Notes: generated by a model not told the origin, from the letters alone. A stretch of 64,000 nucleotides of DNA from Anisus vortex (GCA_949126835.1 OX421506.1:15100284-15164283), one strand, 5' to 3'. Numbered from the stretch's first letter, positions 10,152-21,962 are shown. Numbers and translations are program-made.

Positions 10152-10740
10152 ATGGACAAGTCTTAACGTGTATGCATGCATAAAAGGTCACGTGCAAAAA
10201 CATTTCCGTTCTTATTCGATCATTTTATTCGAAACAATGTCTGTGTGCTACTTTACTGGTTGTACTCAAATTTGTTGGGGATTAAAATTTATTTCATTTC
10301 CAATAGATGTTTACAAAGCAAACCAATGTATTGTGAAAGTCAGAATGGAATAATCACCTTTTTAAAATATCAAACTTATTGCTTAATGCAAAATAATTTT
10401 TGTTATTCGTTTTTATGAATTTACGCATTTTGTTTTTCAATAACCAAGAAAACGCAACTCTTGACTCATTTATTTTGTAAACAAATAAAAATGTAACGTC
10501 ACGCGACTAACTCTTGAGTATTAATGATCGCCTGTTCACTTTAGATGTTAAAAACGGATTCCTCATAACTAATATTGTATCCTTTGTATAATTCTAAGAG
10601 ACTAGAACTGGCCGTCGAGGTTGAAATCAATTGTCAAACACCAGCATAAGCATGCTTTTTTTGTTATTAGTTTAAAAAAAGAACAGGAAGTTCACGAACA
10701 TTCGGGTTCAAAAGTTCATGCCTCATTAAGACTTGTCCAT
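10152..10740 (-). mobile_element. TA-flanked MITE, copy 2 (inverted)
   Basis: The ends ATGGACAAGTCTTAA and TTAAGACTTGTCCAT are inverted repeats with TA on each outer side (10150-10151 and 10741-10742). The 589-bp interior is the reverse complement of the copies at 6927 and 60661 (TATGCATGCATAAAAGG, GGATTCCTCATAACTAAT, GGAAGTTCACGAAC). Confidence 0.75.
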
Positions 10741-10884
10741 TAAATACCTCTTTCCTTGAACAATTGTACGGCCTTAACAAAAACAAATTTTATAATACGA
10801 CACGAATGTAAACATGAATTAATTTTTTCACTTCATTCACAAAGCTAGAGCGCAAAGTTTGATGACGTCATAAAAATAACCTTA

Positions 10885-11329
10885 AGGCCTTTCTTAACCG
10901 GGCCAAACCCTAGGTTCGCAAACCAGATCGTCGATCCTACCCGAACCGTTCTCCGTATTAACCTGCCGTTCTTGGGTTGGCGATCTCGGGTTGGAATGGA
11001 TCGCGAACCATGGTTGGAGGTTTGCACGTCGTGTTGAGCAAACCTAGGCCGAACATGGCACTTTTTTTAGCGGAAAGGCGCAGAAAGGTGCAGAAAGACG
11101 CGAATGCATAGTTGCGGTAATTAACATGGCGGAACTGTACTTAAACGATGATGAGACCATATTTGTTTACGTTTCCAGAGAAGTACGTCAAATGTAGGAT
11201 CGGTCTTGTTAAGATTGCAAACCCCGATCTGCGACCTCATAGAAAGGTTAGGGGTGTGTATTCGTACACGTGACTATGGTTTGCAAACTAGATCACCGAT
11301 CTCAGGTTCGACCCGGTTAAGAAAGGCCC
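10885..11329. mobile_element. Harbinger-like MITE with TTA duplication
   Basis: The left end AGGCCTTTCTTAACCGGG and right end CCCGGTTAAGAAAGGCCC are inverted repeats. TTA stands directly outside both (10882-10884 and 11330-11332), the 3-bp duplication typical of PIF/Harbinger elements. The subterminal parts repeat AGATCGTCGATC-like and GGTTTGCAAAC motifs in mirror order. A short frame starting MAELYLNDDETIF near 11127 could be a leftover of a parent element's coding region, but it stops after about 23 codons. Confidence 0.65.
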
Positions 11330-11389
11330 TTAGCGCGACGAAAAACCATTAAAAGTTGGACCGGCATTTTCAACGTAAAACCAAAACAA

Positions 11390-11580
11390 AACGTTCAATT
11401 AAAACAAAATAAAAAATTATAGTATAATTAAGTTTTTTAACTGAAAATTTGATAGAAAGTATTGTTAGTCGCCACAAGTCTGCTACCCAAGTTCCAGCTC
11501 GATTGGACGACGGGAAGTGGTCGAAAAATTGATGCAAAGTTTTACAGGCAGACGTTTTACAAGCAGACAGACAGTATGAG
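11390..11580 (-). repeat. Dispersed repeat, third copy of the 56390-57351 unit
   Basis: On the minus strand it reads CTGTCTGTCTGC, then TTTGCATCAATTTTTCGACC, AGCTGGAACTTGGGTAGCAG and TCAAATTTTCAGTTAAAA. The same order is seen in both tandem copies at 56390-57351. Its class is not clear. Confidence 0.65.
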
Positions 11581-11900
11581 CTAAGAGAAAGGGAGTAAAA
11601 CGAAATTATATCTAGAAAAGAATACAAAGTGAGAAAAAAATTAGAACGAATATATTTTAAAAGGAATACAAAGAGAGATTCAGAAAGTAAAAGAAAGAAA
11701 GATATTTACAAAGTAATAGAGAGAAGGAGAGGTAGAAAGTAAAAAAAGGAAAGAAAGAATGCTATCTATAACGCGTTTTAGATCGCTCGCGCGTGTTTAT
11801 GGGAGAGAGAGAGAGAGAGAGAGAGACAGGGTTTTAAGAAATGCTATCTAGAAAGGAATACAGTTAAAGATATAGAGGATGTACAGAAGGAGAGAGGTCT
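11581..11900. repeat. Purine-rich tract with (GA)n
   Basis: Strong A/G bias on the plus strand with GAAAGAAAGA blocks and a (GA) run at about 11802-11826. The words ATGCTATCTA and AAAGGAATACA recur about every 100-200 bases, suggesting decayed tandem units. Confidence 0.6.
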
Positions 11901-12197
11901 TGTAAGATATGAGATCATCAGATGTATATATGTCGTGTGTTCTTCCAGCTCCCAGGGATAATGTAAGCTGTCAATCTTGTCTGTAGTTTCACCGGACATC
12001 ACAGTTGGCATACACGTTTAGATTGTCTGTCAGATTCAATGACAGTGTGACATGATGAATTTATAGACAAATCGACCGACTCAGAAGTCAATGGTATTTG
12101 CAACACCAATATTCACTTGGAATATTAGGATACATATATAAAAAGTATTATATATTAATGCAGGCATATAAGGCATACCACTAATTAATGTAGGCCT
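11901..12197. other. No gene seen
   Basis: No feature that I can support. Confidence 0.45.
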
Positions 12198-12443
12198 ATG
12201 GGGTAGTGCTGTTCGGACAGTTCGGCTGGCATACCGAAGGTCTTGGGTTTGAATCCTGGTAGAAGTTTGTTTTTTCTACCTATCTGGAGGGTGTCCCTGA
12301 ATTCTACCCAGCTCCAATGGGTAGGCTACCTGATATTTTTTAGAGGGGCAAAGTTAAGGCAGTTGGGCATTGTGCTGGCCATACAATCACTGTAGTGTGC
12401 CATGGATACGGAAACTGTGAACGTTGCTTGACCGAACCTATGG
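12198..12443 (+). mobile_element. tRNA-derived SINE
   Basis: It shows the end of the tRNA-like head (GGCTGGCATACCGAAGGTC, then GGGTTTGAATCCTGG as a B-box) and the full family body (GTGTCCCTGAATTCTACC, CCAATGGGTAGGCTACC, TTGTGCTGGCCATACAATCA, GTGAACGTTGCTTGACCG). The A-box region is degraded. Confidence 0.75.
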
Positions 12444-12572
12444 AATATGAAAATATAACATATGCAGTCTGTTACATATTAATAAGTAATTACATTAGTG
12501 TAAATACAATTATTGAAATATTTATGGGAAATAACTTAATACAATACGAAATTTATTTTAAACACTATGTTG

Positions 12573-12976
12573 CAGGCATTCGGAAATAAAGGCATGAGAA
12601 AAATACTTCGAATCTCCCAAGTAGAACACAGAACTAATGTGTATGACTGGGGCGCAATATCCTTAATTGCAGTCCCTCATGAAAACAATATGACAGCAAT
12701 CAAACGGCACAAACTGACATGTCTCGGTCATTTGTTGTGACATAATAACCTGCCAAAAAGAATTATTTAAGGCACTGTAGAAGGTGGACTTCGGAGAGGC
12801 CGTCAGCGGAGATGCTGGTTCGACAACATAAAATATTGGATAGGGCTGCAGTTGTCGCAACTATTGACAACCGCTCAAGATAGGCAAAAAAAAGGAGAAA
12901 GTTGACTGCTGTGGTGTCCATTCGCCCCCCCCCCCGCAACGACCACAACGGTCAAGGGATCGATGATGATGATTAA
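12573..12976 (+). pseudogene. LINE family A, C-terminal remnant
   Basis: One frame, interrupted by stops, reads MRKILRIS, EHRTNVYDWG, then KRHKLTCLGHLL, then RGRQRRCWFDNIKYWIGL and TTAQDRQK. This is the conserved end of a large LINE group in invertebrates: I-S-x-x-E-H-(R/K)-T-N, then K-R-(R/H)-K-L-x-x-x-G-H, then G-R-(Q/P)-R-x-x-W-x-D-N-I-x-x-W. The insert ends in GATCGATGATGATGATT, its 3' simple tail. Relatives are at 52925-53092, 58672-59262 and (tail only) 45003-45066. Confidence 0.75.
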
Positions 12977-13783
12977 TTAGGTTATTATAACATACACAGA
13001 CGAGTTCAAGCAGGATACATTATTGTCTTAGTGTCTTAAAAGTAGGCCTATTCGTTAGGAATGGGATTAAAAAACATATTATTTTTTTTTATTATTAGCA
13101 AATTCTACAGATATTTGTAGATGTTTGCTAAACTGGAAAAAGATAGATATTGGTATGTTTATCTTAGAGTAAATATATTTAGCAATCTGTTCGATTCTAT
13201 CTTCATGTATTTGCTTGGCCTAAAATATTTCTTTATTTCTATATAACTTACCTTTCTCCAGCATTTATTACTCGATCACTTACAAAGTGATAATAGGTTC
13301 TTCCATTTCTTCTTTTATCTCATATTTAAGCACGCTAATTTTTTGTCTCTTTTGTCCAATGCTCGTTATTTGTCATGTTCAGAACAATTCTCCCACACAA
13401 ACACTTAAACATATATTTTTTTCTACTAACTTTACCCTAAGGCTACATTTGTAATTTTGAAAAAAACAAAACAAAAAGTATGACAATTGTTTTTTTTTTC
13501 CCTGTGTACTAAGTCAATGTATCTTTTTGATAGAACTCTCCGAGGAGATTGAGTAAACGGTTTACTATTGTATTCTTCTTTTCAAACTCCAAAAGAAAAT
13601 GTGTATTTCTATTTTTTTCCTCTTTGCCACTAACGGAGTATTGTATATTGATTTGGTTTTCTATTGGCGTCCAATTGAACTCAAGGTAATGACGTCTTAG
13701 GCTACACAAATAGGTTTAATGCTGTTGATCACTTACACTTAATAATCTGACCATCCCTGTGTTTTGAATTTATCACCTTGGTG
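12977..13783. other. No gene seen
   Basis: About 800 AT-rich bases. The 66-codon minus frame at 13509-13709 has charged residues but no motif that I recognise, and no splice sites frame it. Confidence 0.45.
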
Positions 13784-16700
13784 CAGGGGTCGGCAAACTT
13801 TCGGTATTAGTATGCCAAAGTTGGACGTCTAATCCATTCAGAGTGCCAAAGCTGGACGTCTAATCCATTCAGAGTGCCAAAGTTGGACGTCTAATCCATT
13901 CAGAGTGCCAAAGCTGGACGTCTAATCCATTCAGTGTGCCAAAGCTGGACGTCTAAACCATTCAGAGTGCCAAAGCTGGACGTCTAATCCATTCAGAGTG
14001 CCAAAGCTGGACGTCTAATCCATTCAGAGTGCCAAAGTTGGACGTCTAATCCATTCAGAGTGCCAAAGCTGGACGTCTAATCCATTCAGAGTGTCAAAGC
14101 TGGACGTCTAATCCATTCAGTGTGCCTAAGCTGGACGTCTAATCCATTCAGAGTGCCAAAGTTGGACGTCTAATCCATTCAGAGTGCCAAAGCTGGACGT
14201 CTAATCCATTCAGTGTGCCAAAGCTGGACGTCTAATCCATTCAGAGTGCCAAAGTTAGACGTCTAATCCATTCAGAGTGCCAAAGTTGGACGTCTAATCC
14301 ATTCAGAGTGCCAAAGCTGGACGTCTAATCCATTCAGTGTGCCAAAGCTGGACGTCTAATCCATTCAGAGTGCCAAAGTTGGACGTCTAATCCATTCAGA
14401 GTGCCAAAGTTGGACGTCTAATCCATTCAGAGTGCCAAAGTTGGACGTCTAATCCATTCAGAGTGCCAAAGCTGGACGTCTAATCCATTCAGAGTGCCAA
14501 AGCTGGACGTCTAATCCATTCAGAGTGCCAAAGTTGGACGTCTAATCCATTCAGAGTGCCAAAGCTGGACGTCTAATCCATTCAGAGTGTCAAAGCTGGA
14601 CGTCTAATCCATTCAGTGTGCCAAAGCTGGACGTCTAATCCATTCAGAGTGCCAAAGTTGGACGTCTAATCCATTCAGAGTGCCAAAGCTGGACGTCTAA
14701 TCCATTCAGAGTGCCAAAGTTGAACGTCTAATCCATTCAGAGTGCCAAAGTTGGACGTCTAATCCATTCAGAGTACCAAAGATGGACGTCTAATCCATTC
14801 AGAGTGCCAAAGTTGGACGTCTAATCCATTCAGAGTGCCAAAGTTGGACGTCTAATCCATTCAGAGTGCCAAAGTTGGACGTCTAATCCATTCAGAGTGC
14901 CAAAGTTGGACGTCTAATCCATTCAGAGTGCCAAAGTTGGACGTCTAATCCATTCAGAGTGCCAAAGTTGGACGTCTAATCCATTCAGTGTGCCAAAGTT
15001 GGACGTCTAATCCATTCAGAGTGCCAAAGTTGGACGTCTAATCCATTCAGAGTGCCAAAGTTGGACGTCTAATCCATTCAGAGTGCCAAAGTTGGACGTC
15101 TAATCCATTCAGAATGCCAAAGTTAAACGTCTTATCCATTCAGAGTGCCAAAGCTGGACGTCTAATCCATTCAGAGTGCCAAAGTTGGACGTCTAATCCA
15201 TTCAGAGTGCCAAAGTTAAACGTCTAATCCATTCAGAGTGCCAAAGCTGGACGTCTTATCCATTCAAAGTGCCAAAGTTGGACGTCTAATCCATTCAGAG
15301 TGCCAAAGCTAGACGTCTAATCCATTCAGTGTGCCAAAGCTGGACGTCTAAACCATTCAGAGTGCCAAAGCTGGACGTCTAATCCATTCAGAGTGCCAAA
15401 GCTGGACGTCTAATCCATTCAGAGTGCCAAAGTTGGACGTCTAATCCATTCAGAGTGCCAAAGTTGGACGTCTAATCCATTCAGAGTGTTAAAGTTGGAC
15501 GTCTAATCCATTCAGAGTACCAAAGATAGACGTCTAATCCATTCAGAGTGCCAAAGTTGGACGTCTAATCCATTCAGAGTGCCAAAGTTGGACGTCTAAT
15601 CCATTCAGAGTGCCAAAGTTGGACGTCTAATCCATTCAGAGTGCCAAAGTTGGACGTCTAATCCATTCAGAGTGCCAAAGTTGGACGTCTAATCCATTCA
15701 GAGTGCCAAAGTTGGACGTCTAATCCATTCAGAGTGCCAAAGTTGGACGTCTAATCCATTCAGAGTGCCAAAGTTGGACGTCTAATCCATTCAGTGTGCC
15801 AAAGTTGGACGTCTAATCCATTCAGAGTGCCAAAGTTGGACGTCTAATCCATTCAGAGTGCCAAAGTTGGACGTCTAATCCATTCAGAGTGCCAAAGTTG
15901 GACGTCTAATCCATTCAGAATGCCAAAGTTAAACGTCTTATCCATTCAGAGTGCCAAAGCTGGACGTCTAATCCATTCAGAGTGCCAAAGTTGGACGTCT
16001 AATCCATTCAGAGTGCCAAAGTTAAACGTCTAATCCATTCAGAGTGCCAAAGCTGGACGTCTAATCCATTCAAAGTGCCAAAGTTGGACGTCTAATCCAT
16101 TCAGATTGCCAAAGCTGGACGTCTAATCCATTCAGTGTGCCAAAGCTGGACGTCTAAACCATTCAGAGTGCCAAAGCTGGACGTCTAATCCATTCAGAGT
16201 GCCAAAGCTGGACGTCTAATCCATTCAGAGTGCCAAAGTTGGACGTCTAATCCATTCAGAGTGCCAAAGCTGGACGTCTAATCCATTCAGAGTGTCAAAG
16301 CTGGACGTCTAATCCATTCAGTGTGCCAAAGCTGGACGTCTAATCCATTCAGAGTGCCAAAGTTGGACGTCTAATCCATTCAGAGTGCCAAAGCTGGACG
16401 TCTAATCCATTCAGTGTGCCAAAGCTGGACGTCTAATCCATTCAGAGTGCCAAAGCTAGACGTCTAATCCATTCAGTGTGCCAAAGCTGGACGTCTAATC
16501 CATTCAGAGTGCCAAAGTTGGACGTCTAATCCATTCAGAGTGCCAAAGTTGGACGTCTAATCCATTCAGAGTGCCAAAGCTAGACGTCTAATCCATTCAG
16601 AGTGCCTAAGTTGGACGTCTAATCCATTCAGAGTGCCAAAGTTGGACGTCTAATCCATTCAGAGTGCCAAAGTTGGACGTCTAATCCATTCAGAGTGCCA

Positions 16701-19700
16701 AAGTTGGACGTCTAATCCATTCAGAGTGCCAAAGTTGGACGTCTAATCCATTCAGTGTGCCAAAGTTGGACGTCTAATCCCTTCAGAGTGCCAAAGTTGG
16801 ACGTCTAATCCATTCAGAATGCCAAAGTTAAACGTCTTATCCATTCAGAGTGCCAAAGTTGGACGTCTAATCCATTCAGAGTGCCAAAGTTGGACGTCTA
16901 ATCCATTCAGAGTGCCAAAGTTGGACGTCTAATCCATTCAGAGTGCCAAAGTTGGACGTCTAATCCATTCAGAGTGCCAAAGTTGGACGTCTAATCCATT
17001 CAGAGCGCCAAAGTTGGACGTCTAATCCATTCAGAGTGCCAAAGTTGGACGTCTAATCCATTCAGTGTGCCAAAGTTGGACGTCTAATCCATTCAGAGTG
17101 CCAAAGTTGGACGTCTAATCCATTCAGAGTGCCAAAGTTGGACGTCTAATCCATTCAGAGTGCCAAAGTTGGACGTCTAATCCATTCAGAGTGCCAAAGT
17201 TGGACGTCTAATCCATTCAGAGTGCCAAAGTTGGACGTCTAATCCATTCAGAGTGCCAAAGTTGGACGTCTAATCCATTCAGAGTGCCAAAGTTGGACGT
17301 CTAATCCATTCAGAGTGCCAAAGTTGGACGTCTAATCCATTCAGAGTGCCAAAGTTGGACGTCTAATCCATTCAGAGTGCCAAAGTTGGACGTCTAATCC
17401 CTTCAGAGTGCCAAAGTTGGACGTCTAATCCATTCAGTGTGCCAACGTTGGACGTCTAATCCATTCAGAGTGCCAAAGTTGGACGTCTAATCCATTCAGA
17501 GTGCCAAATTTGGACGTCTAATCCCTTCAGAGTGCCAAAGTTGGACGTCTAATCCATTCAGAATGCCAAAGTTAAACGTCTTATCCATTCAGAGTGCCAA
17601 AGTTGGACGTCTAATCCATTCAGAGTGCCAAAGTTGGACGTCTAATCCATTCAGAGTGCCAAAGTTGGACGTCTAATCCATTCAGAGTGCCAAAGTTGGA
17701 CGTCTAATCCATTCAGAGTGCCAAAGTTGGACGTCTAATCCATTCAGTGTGCCAAAGTTGGACGTCTAATCCATTCAGAGTGCCAAAGTTGGACGTCTAA
17801 TCCATTCAGAGTGCCAAAGTTGGACGTCTAATCCATTCAGAGTGCCAAAGTTGGACGTCTAATCCATTCAGAGTGCCAAAGTTGGACGTCTAATCCATTC
17901 AGTGTGCCAAAGCTGGACGTCTAATCCATTCAGTGTGCCAAAGTTGGACGTCTAATCCATTCAGAGTGCCAAAGCTGGACGTCTAATCCATTCAGAGTGC
18001 CAAAGTTGGACGTCTAATCCATTCAGAGTGCCAAAGTTGGACGTCTAATCCATTCATAGTGCCAAAGTTGGACGTCTAATCCATTCAGTGTGCCAAAGTT
18101 GGACGTCTAACCCATTCAGAGTGCCAAAGTTGGACGTCTAATCCATTCAGTGTGCCAAAGTTGGACGTCTAATCCATTCAGTGTGCCAAAGTTGGACGTC
18201 TATTCCATTTAGAGTGCCAAAGTTGGACGTCTAATCCATTCAGAGTGCCAAAGTTGGACGTCTAATCCATTCAGTGTGCCAAAGTTGGACGTCTAATCCA
18301 TTCAGAGTGCCAAAGTTGGACGTCTAATCCATTCAGTGTGCCAAAGTTGGACGTCTAATCCATTCAGAGTGCCAAAGTTGGACGTCTAATCCATTCAGTG
18401 TGCCAAAGTTGGACGTCTAGGCCATTCAGTGTGCCAAAGTTGGACGTCTAATCCATTCAGTGTGCCAAAGTTGGACGTCTAAACCATTCAGAGTGCCAAA
18501 GTTGGACGTCTAATCCATTCAGTTTGCCAAAGTTGGACGTCTAATCCATTCAGTGTGCCAAAGTTGGACGTCTAATCCATTCAGTGTGCCAAAGCTGGAC
18601 GTCTAATCCATTAAGAGTGCCAAAGCTGGACGTCTAATCTATTAAGAGTGCCAAAGTTGGACGTCTAATCCATTCAGAGTGCCAAAGTTGGACGTCTAAT
18701 CCATTCAGTGTGCCAAAGTTGGACGTCTAATCCATTCAGAGTGCCAAAGTTGGACGTCTAATCCATTCAGAGTGCCAAAGTTGGACGTCTAATCCATTCA
18801 GTGTGCCAAAGTTGGACGTCTAATCCATTCAGAGTGCCAAAGTTGGACGTCTAATCCATTCAGTGTGCCAAATTTGGACGTCTAATCCATTCAGAGTGCC
18901 AAAGTTGGACGTCTAATCCATTCAGAGTGCCAAAGTTGGACGTCTAATCCATTCAGAGTGCCAAAGTTGGACGTCTAATCCATTCAGTGTGCCAAAGTTG
19001 GACGTCTAATCCATTCAGAGTGCCAAAGTTGGACGTCGAATACATTCAGAGTGCCAAAGTTGGACGTCTAATCCATTCAGTGTGCCAAAGTTGGACGTCT
19101 AATCCATTCAGAGTGCCAAAGTTGGACGTCTAATCCATTCAGTGTGCTAAAGTTGGACGTCTAATCCATTCAGAGCGCCAAAGTTGGACGTCTAATCCAT
19201 TCAGTGTGCCAAAGTTGGACGTCTAATCCATTCAGAGTGCCAAAGTTGGCCGTCTAGGCCATTCAGTGTGCCAAAGTTGGACGTCTAATCCATTCAGTGT
19301 GCCAAAGTTGGACGTCTAAACCATTCAGAGTGCCAAAGTTGGACGTCTAATCCATTCAGTGTGCCAAAGTTGGACGTCTAATCCATTCAGTGTGCCAAAG
19401 TTGGACGTCTAATCCACTCATGGTGCCAAAGCTGGACGTCTAATCCATTCAGAGTACCAAAGCTGGACGTCTAATCCATTCAGAGTGCCAAAGTTGGACG
19501 TCTAATCCATTCAGTGTGCCAAAGTTGGACGTCTAATCCATTCAGAGTGCCAAAGTTGGACGTCTAATCCATTCAGAGTGCCAAAGTTGGACGTCTAATC
19601 CATTCAGAGTGCCAAAGTTGGACGTCTAATCCATTCAGAGTGCCAAAGTTGGACGTCTAATCCATTCAGTGTGCCAAAGTTGGACGTCTAATCCATTCAG

Positions 19701-20126
19701 AGTGCCAAAGTTGGACGTCTAATCCATTCAGAGTGCCAAAGTTGGACGTCTAATCCATGCAGTGTGCCAAAGTTGGACGTCTTATCCATGCAGTGTGCCA
19801 AAGTTGGACGTCTAATCCATTCAGAGTGCCAAAGTTGGACGTCTAATCCATTCAGTTTGCCAAAGTTGGACGTCTAATCCATTCAGAGTGCCAAAGTTGG
19901 ACGTCTAATCCATTCAGAGTGCCAAAGTTGGACGTCTAATCAATTCAGAGTGCCAAAGTTGGACGTCTAATCCATTCAGTGTGCTCACATCCTAAATGTC
20001 ATCCTGCTCTAGCACCCAATTTCTTGTATAAAAGATTTGAATTTTTTTTTAGGGGTCTACCGCGCGCCATTGTAAATCGCCCTTAGTGCCAGGTCTGGCC
20101 CGCGTGCCGTAAGTTGCCGATCTCTG
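13784..20126 (+). mobile_element. hAT-type MITE expanded by an internal satellite
   Basis: The left end CAGGGGTCGGCAAACTTTC (13784) and right end GTAAGTTGCCGATCTCTG (ending 20126) are hAT-style inverted repeats. The flanks CCTTGGTG (13776-13783) and CCTTAATG (20127-20134) agree at 6 of 8 bases, consistent with an old 8-bp duplication. Apart from about 27 bases on the left and 143 on the right, the whole 6.3 kb is the 31-bp array. The same MITE without expansion is at 61870-62071 (202 bp, minus) and, decayed, from 55859. Confidence 0.75.
13811..19983. repeat. 31-bp satellite, about 199 copies
   Basis: Unit key parts are GTGCCAAAG(T/C)TGGACGTC followed by TAATCCATTCAGA. The span of 6173 bases equals 199 units. 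Common variable sites are T/C at TTGG/CTGG and GAGTGCC/GTGTGCC. Marker units (AGAATGCCAAAGTTAAACGTC) recur at 15111, 15917, 16816 and 17560, spaced by exactly 26, 29 and 24 units, so blocks of 0.7-0.9 kb were copied. As 31 is not a multiple of 3 and the units contain stops, no long frame arises. Each unit carries the palindrome GACGTC. Confidence 0.92.
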
Positions 20127-20203
20127 CCTTAATGGGCCTATGTTTTGCTTATCAAATATAAAAAGTTGCGTCCCCATCTGACTTGATTGAGGACCCTGTT
20201 TAG

Positions 20204-20252
20204 GTAGGGCATGATGTCCGAGCGGCAGAGCGTTCGACTGGCGAACAGAAGG
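20204..20252 (+). mobile_element. SINE tRNA-like head, isolated
   Basis: GGGCATGATGTCCGAGCGG gives a good Pol III A-box (TGTCCGAGCGG) and is followed by GCGTTCGACTGGCGAACAGA, the family's anticodon-arm region. It stops abruptly where an oppositely oriented SINE begins. Confidence 0.55.
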
Positions 20253-20255
20253 TAA

Positions 20256-20503
20256 AAAAGTAAAGTACTCTTCGGACCAAACTGCTCCTAGGCCTAGTGA
20301 AGCAGCGTTCACCAGTTTCTGTGGCCACGGCATACGAGGGGATGTGTGGCCAGCACAATGCCCAGCTGCCTTTATTTCACCCTTACTAGTTTCAGGTACC
20401 CATCAGAGTTGGGTAGACTCAGGGACACCCGCCAGAACCGGATAAATATCCTAGCCTGAACCGGGATTTGAACCCAGAACCTTCGGTGCGCCAGTCGTGC
20501 CTC
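20256..20503 (-). mobile_element. tRNA-derived SINE
   Basis: On the minus strand it reads CTGGCGCACCGAAGGTTC, then GGGTTCAAATCCCGG (B-box), GGGTGTCCCTGAGTCTACCC, TGTGCTGGCCACACAT and GTGAACGCTGCTTCAC, in the same order as the copy at 53593. The 94-codon minus frame here is a chance reading of the SINE. Confidence 0.8.
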
Positions 20504-21468
20504 CATGAATTGGCGTACTCTAGTAAATTGAATCCTAACTATTCATAACCAAGCCTAATAACATGCGGTGTAGTTTATACAAAACCAACACAAATATATT
20601 GACTGACTTGACCTGGGGTAACCATCGAAGAAAAGGGTCAATATAAATAATGACACAACTCTGTAGATAAATTGTACATAGACAAAATATGTTGAACATA
20701 AATAAAGTATTAATTTTGTTTGTTTCCATATAGTTTTGCAATTTTTTAGTCAGCTTCATGTTTTAGTTTAAATTAAGATATTTTAGTTTTACTAATCATA
20801 ACAAAGGATATAATTAATACTGGACAATAATGGTTCATGGTGGGCTACATACTAATCTCTGTACCAGTTCTCCGGATGAGTGACTATAACTAGAAGGCAT
20901 TAATATTAAAACAAGTCGTAATTAAACTTTAATATTGATATGCTATTAGACATTTGAACAATTTAATTTGTATCTCTTTTCCTAAAGTGATTTTTTTAAC
21001 TCAGTGACCTTTCTATTATTGTTATAACGTTAGGTAGCTTTGATCTTCTTTTTATTAACATTGAACATAATATTTGTAATATGGTAATATATATAGACAT
21101 AGGATAAATCGTCGTTATACATATATATATATATATATAGCCTATATAAGGCTGTTATATATGCGTTAATATTTGTTCTCCGTAAACAATCACAGGTATG
21201 TGTTAACACCCAGATTCCAATATATTGAGGTAGCTTGAACTAATTCACCTGGAGTGTAATAATATGATGAACAAAAACAATACGAGGATTCTAAATATTT
21301 CCTGCCATAGTAAATCAGCATCTGTAATTTAAATGGGTGGCTTTTACCAGTAGAATGTTTCACACATGAATGTATGCACTACTGATGCTCAGCTTTATAA
21401 ATTGCAGTTTACAGACGTTCTGTAAAAGAAAAAAATAGATGTTTATATTTTACCCATAGCCCAGATCG
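20504..21468. other. No gene; AT-rich with (AT)n at 21117-21139
   Basis: No gene that I can support. A TA dinucleotide run is present. The 74-codon minus frame at 20535-20759 has no motif. Confidence 0.5.
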
Positions 21469-21893
21469 TGGTTTAAGTCTAGTATTTAAGCGTTGTTACC
21501 TCTGAGCTGTAAGTAATTTAAGTCCAGTCTTTATGCGTTGTTACCTCTGAGCTGAAAGTGGTTTAAGTCCAGTCTTTAAGCATTATTACCTCCGAGCTGA
21601 AAGTGGTTTAAGTCCAGTCTTTAAGCGTTATTACCTCCGAGCTGAAAGTGGTTTAAGTCAAGTGTTTAAGCGTTGTTACCTCTGAGCTGAAAGTGGTTTA
21701 AGTCCAGTCTTTATAAGGTGTTACCTCTGAGCTGAAAGTGGTTTAAGTCCAGTCTTTATGAGTTTTTACCTCTGAGCTGAAAATGGTTTAAGTCAACCCT
21801 TTATGAGTTGTTACATCTGAGCTGAAAGTGGTTTAAGTCCAGTCTTTATGCGTTGTTAACTCTGTGCTGAAAGTGGTTTAAGTCCAGTCTTAC
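21469..21893. repeat. 45-bp minisatellite, about 9 copies
   Basis: Units carry GTGGTTTAAGTCCAGTCTTT and GTTACCTCTGAGCTGAAA. Copies differ mainly in the AAGCG/ATGCG/ATGAG segment. Confidence 0.85.
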
Positions 21894-21962
21894 ACTTTCA
21901 CTTATCTATACAATGATATTTCTTAAACACCGACCTGTAAATACATTTGAAGTGACTTTGAC

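Noticed and set aside
13811..19983. Array of CREB sites (GACGTC in every unit)
   Set aside because: The context is GGACGTCT and not TGACGTCA, so a true CRE is not supported.
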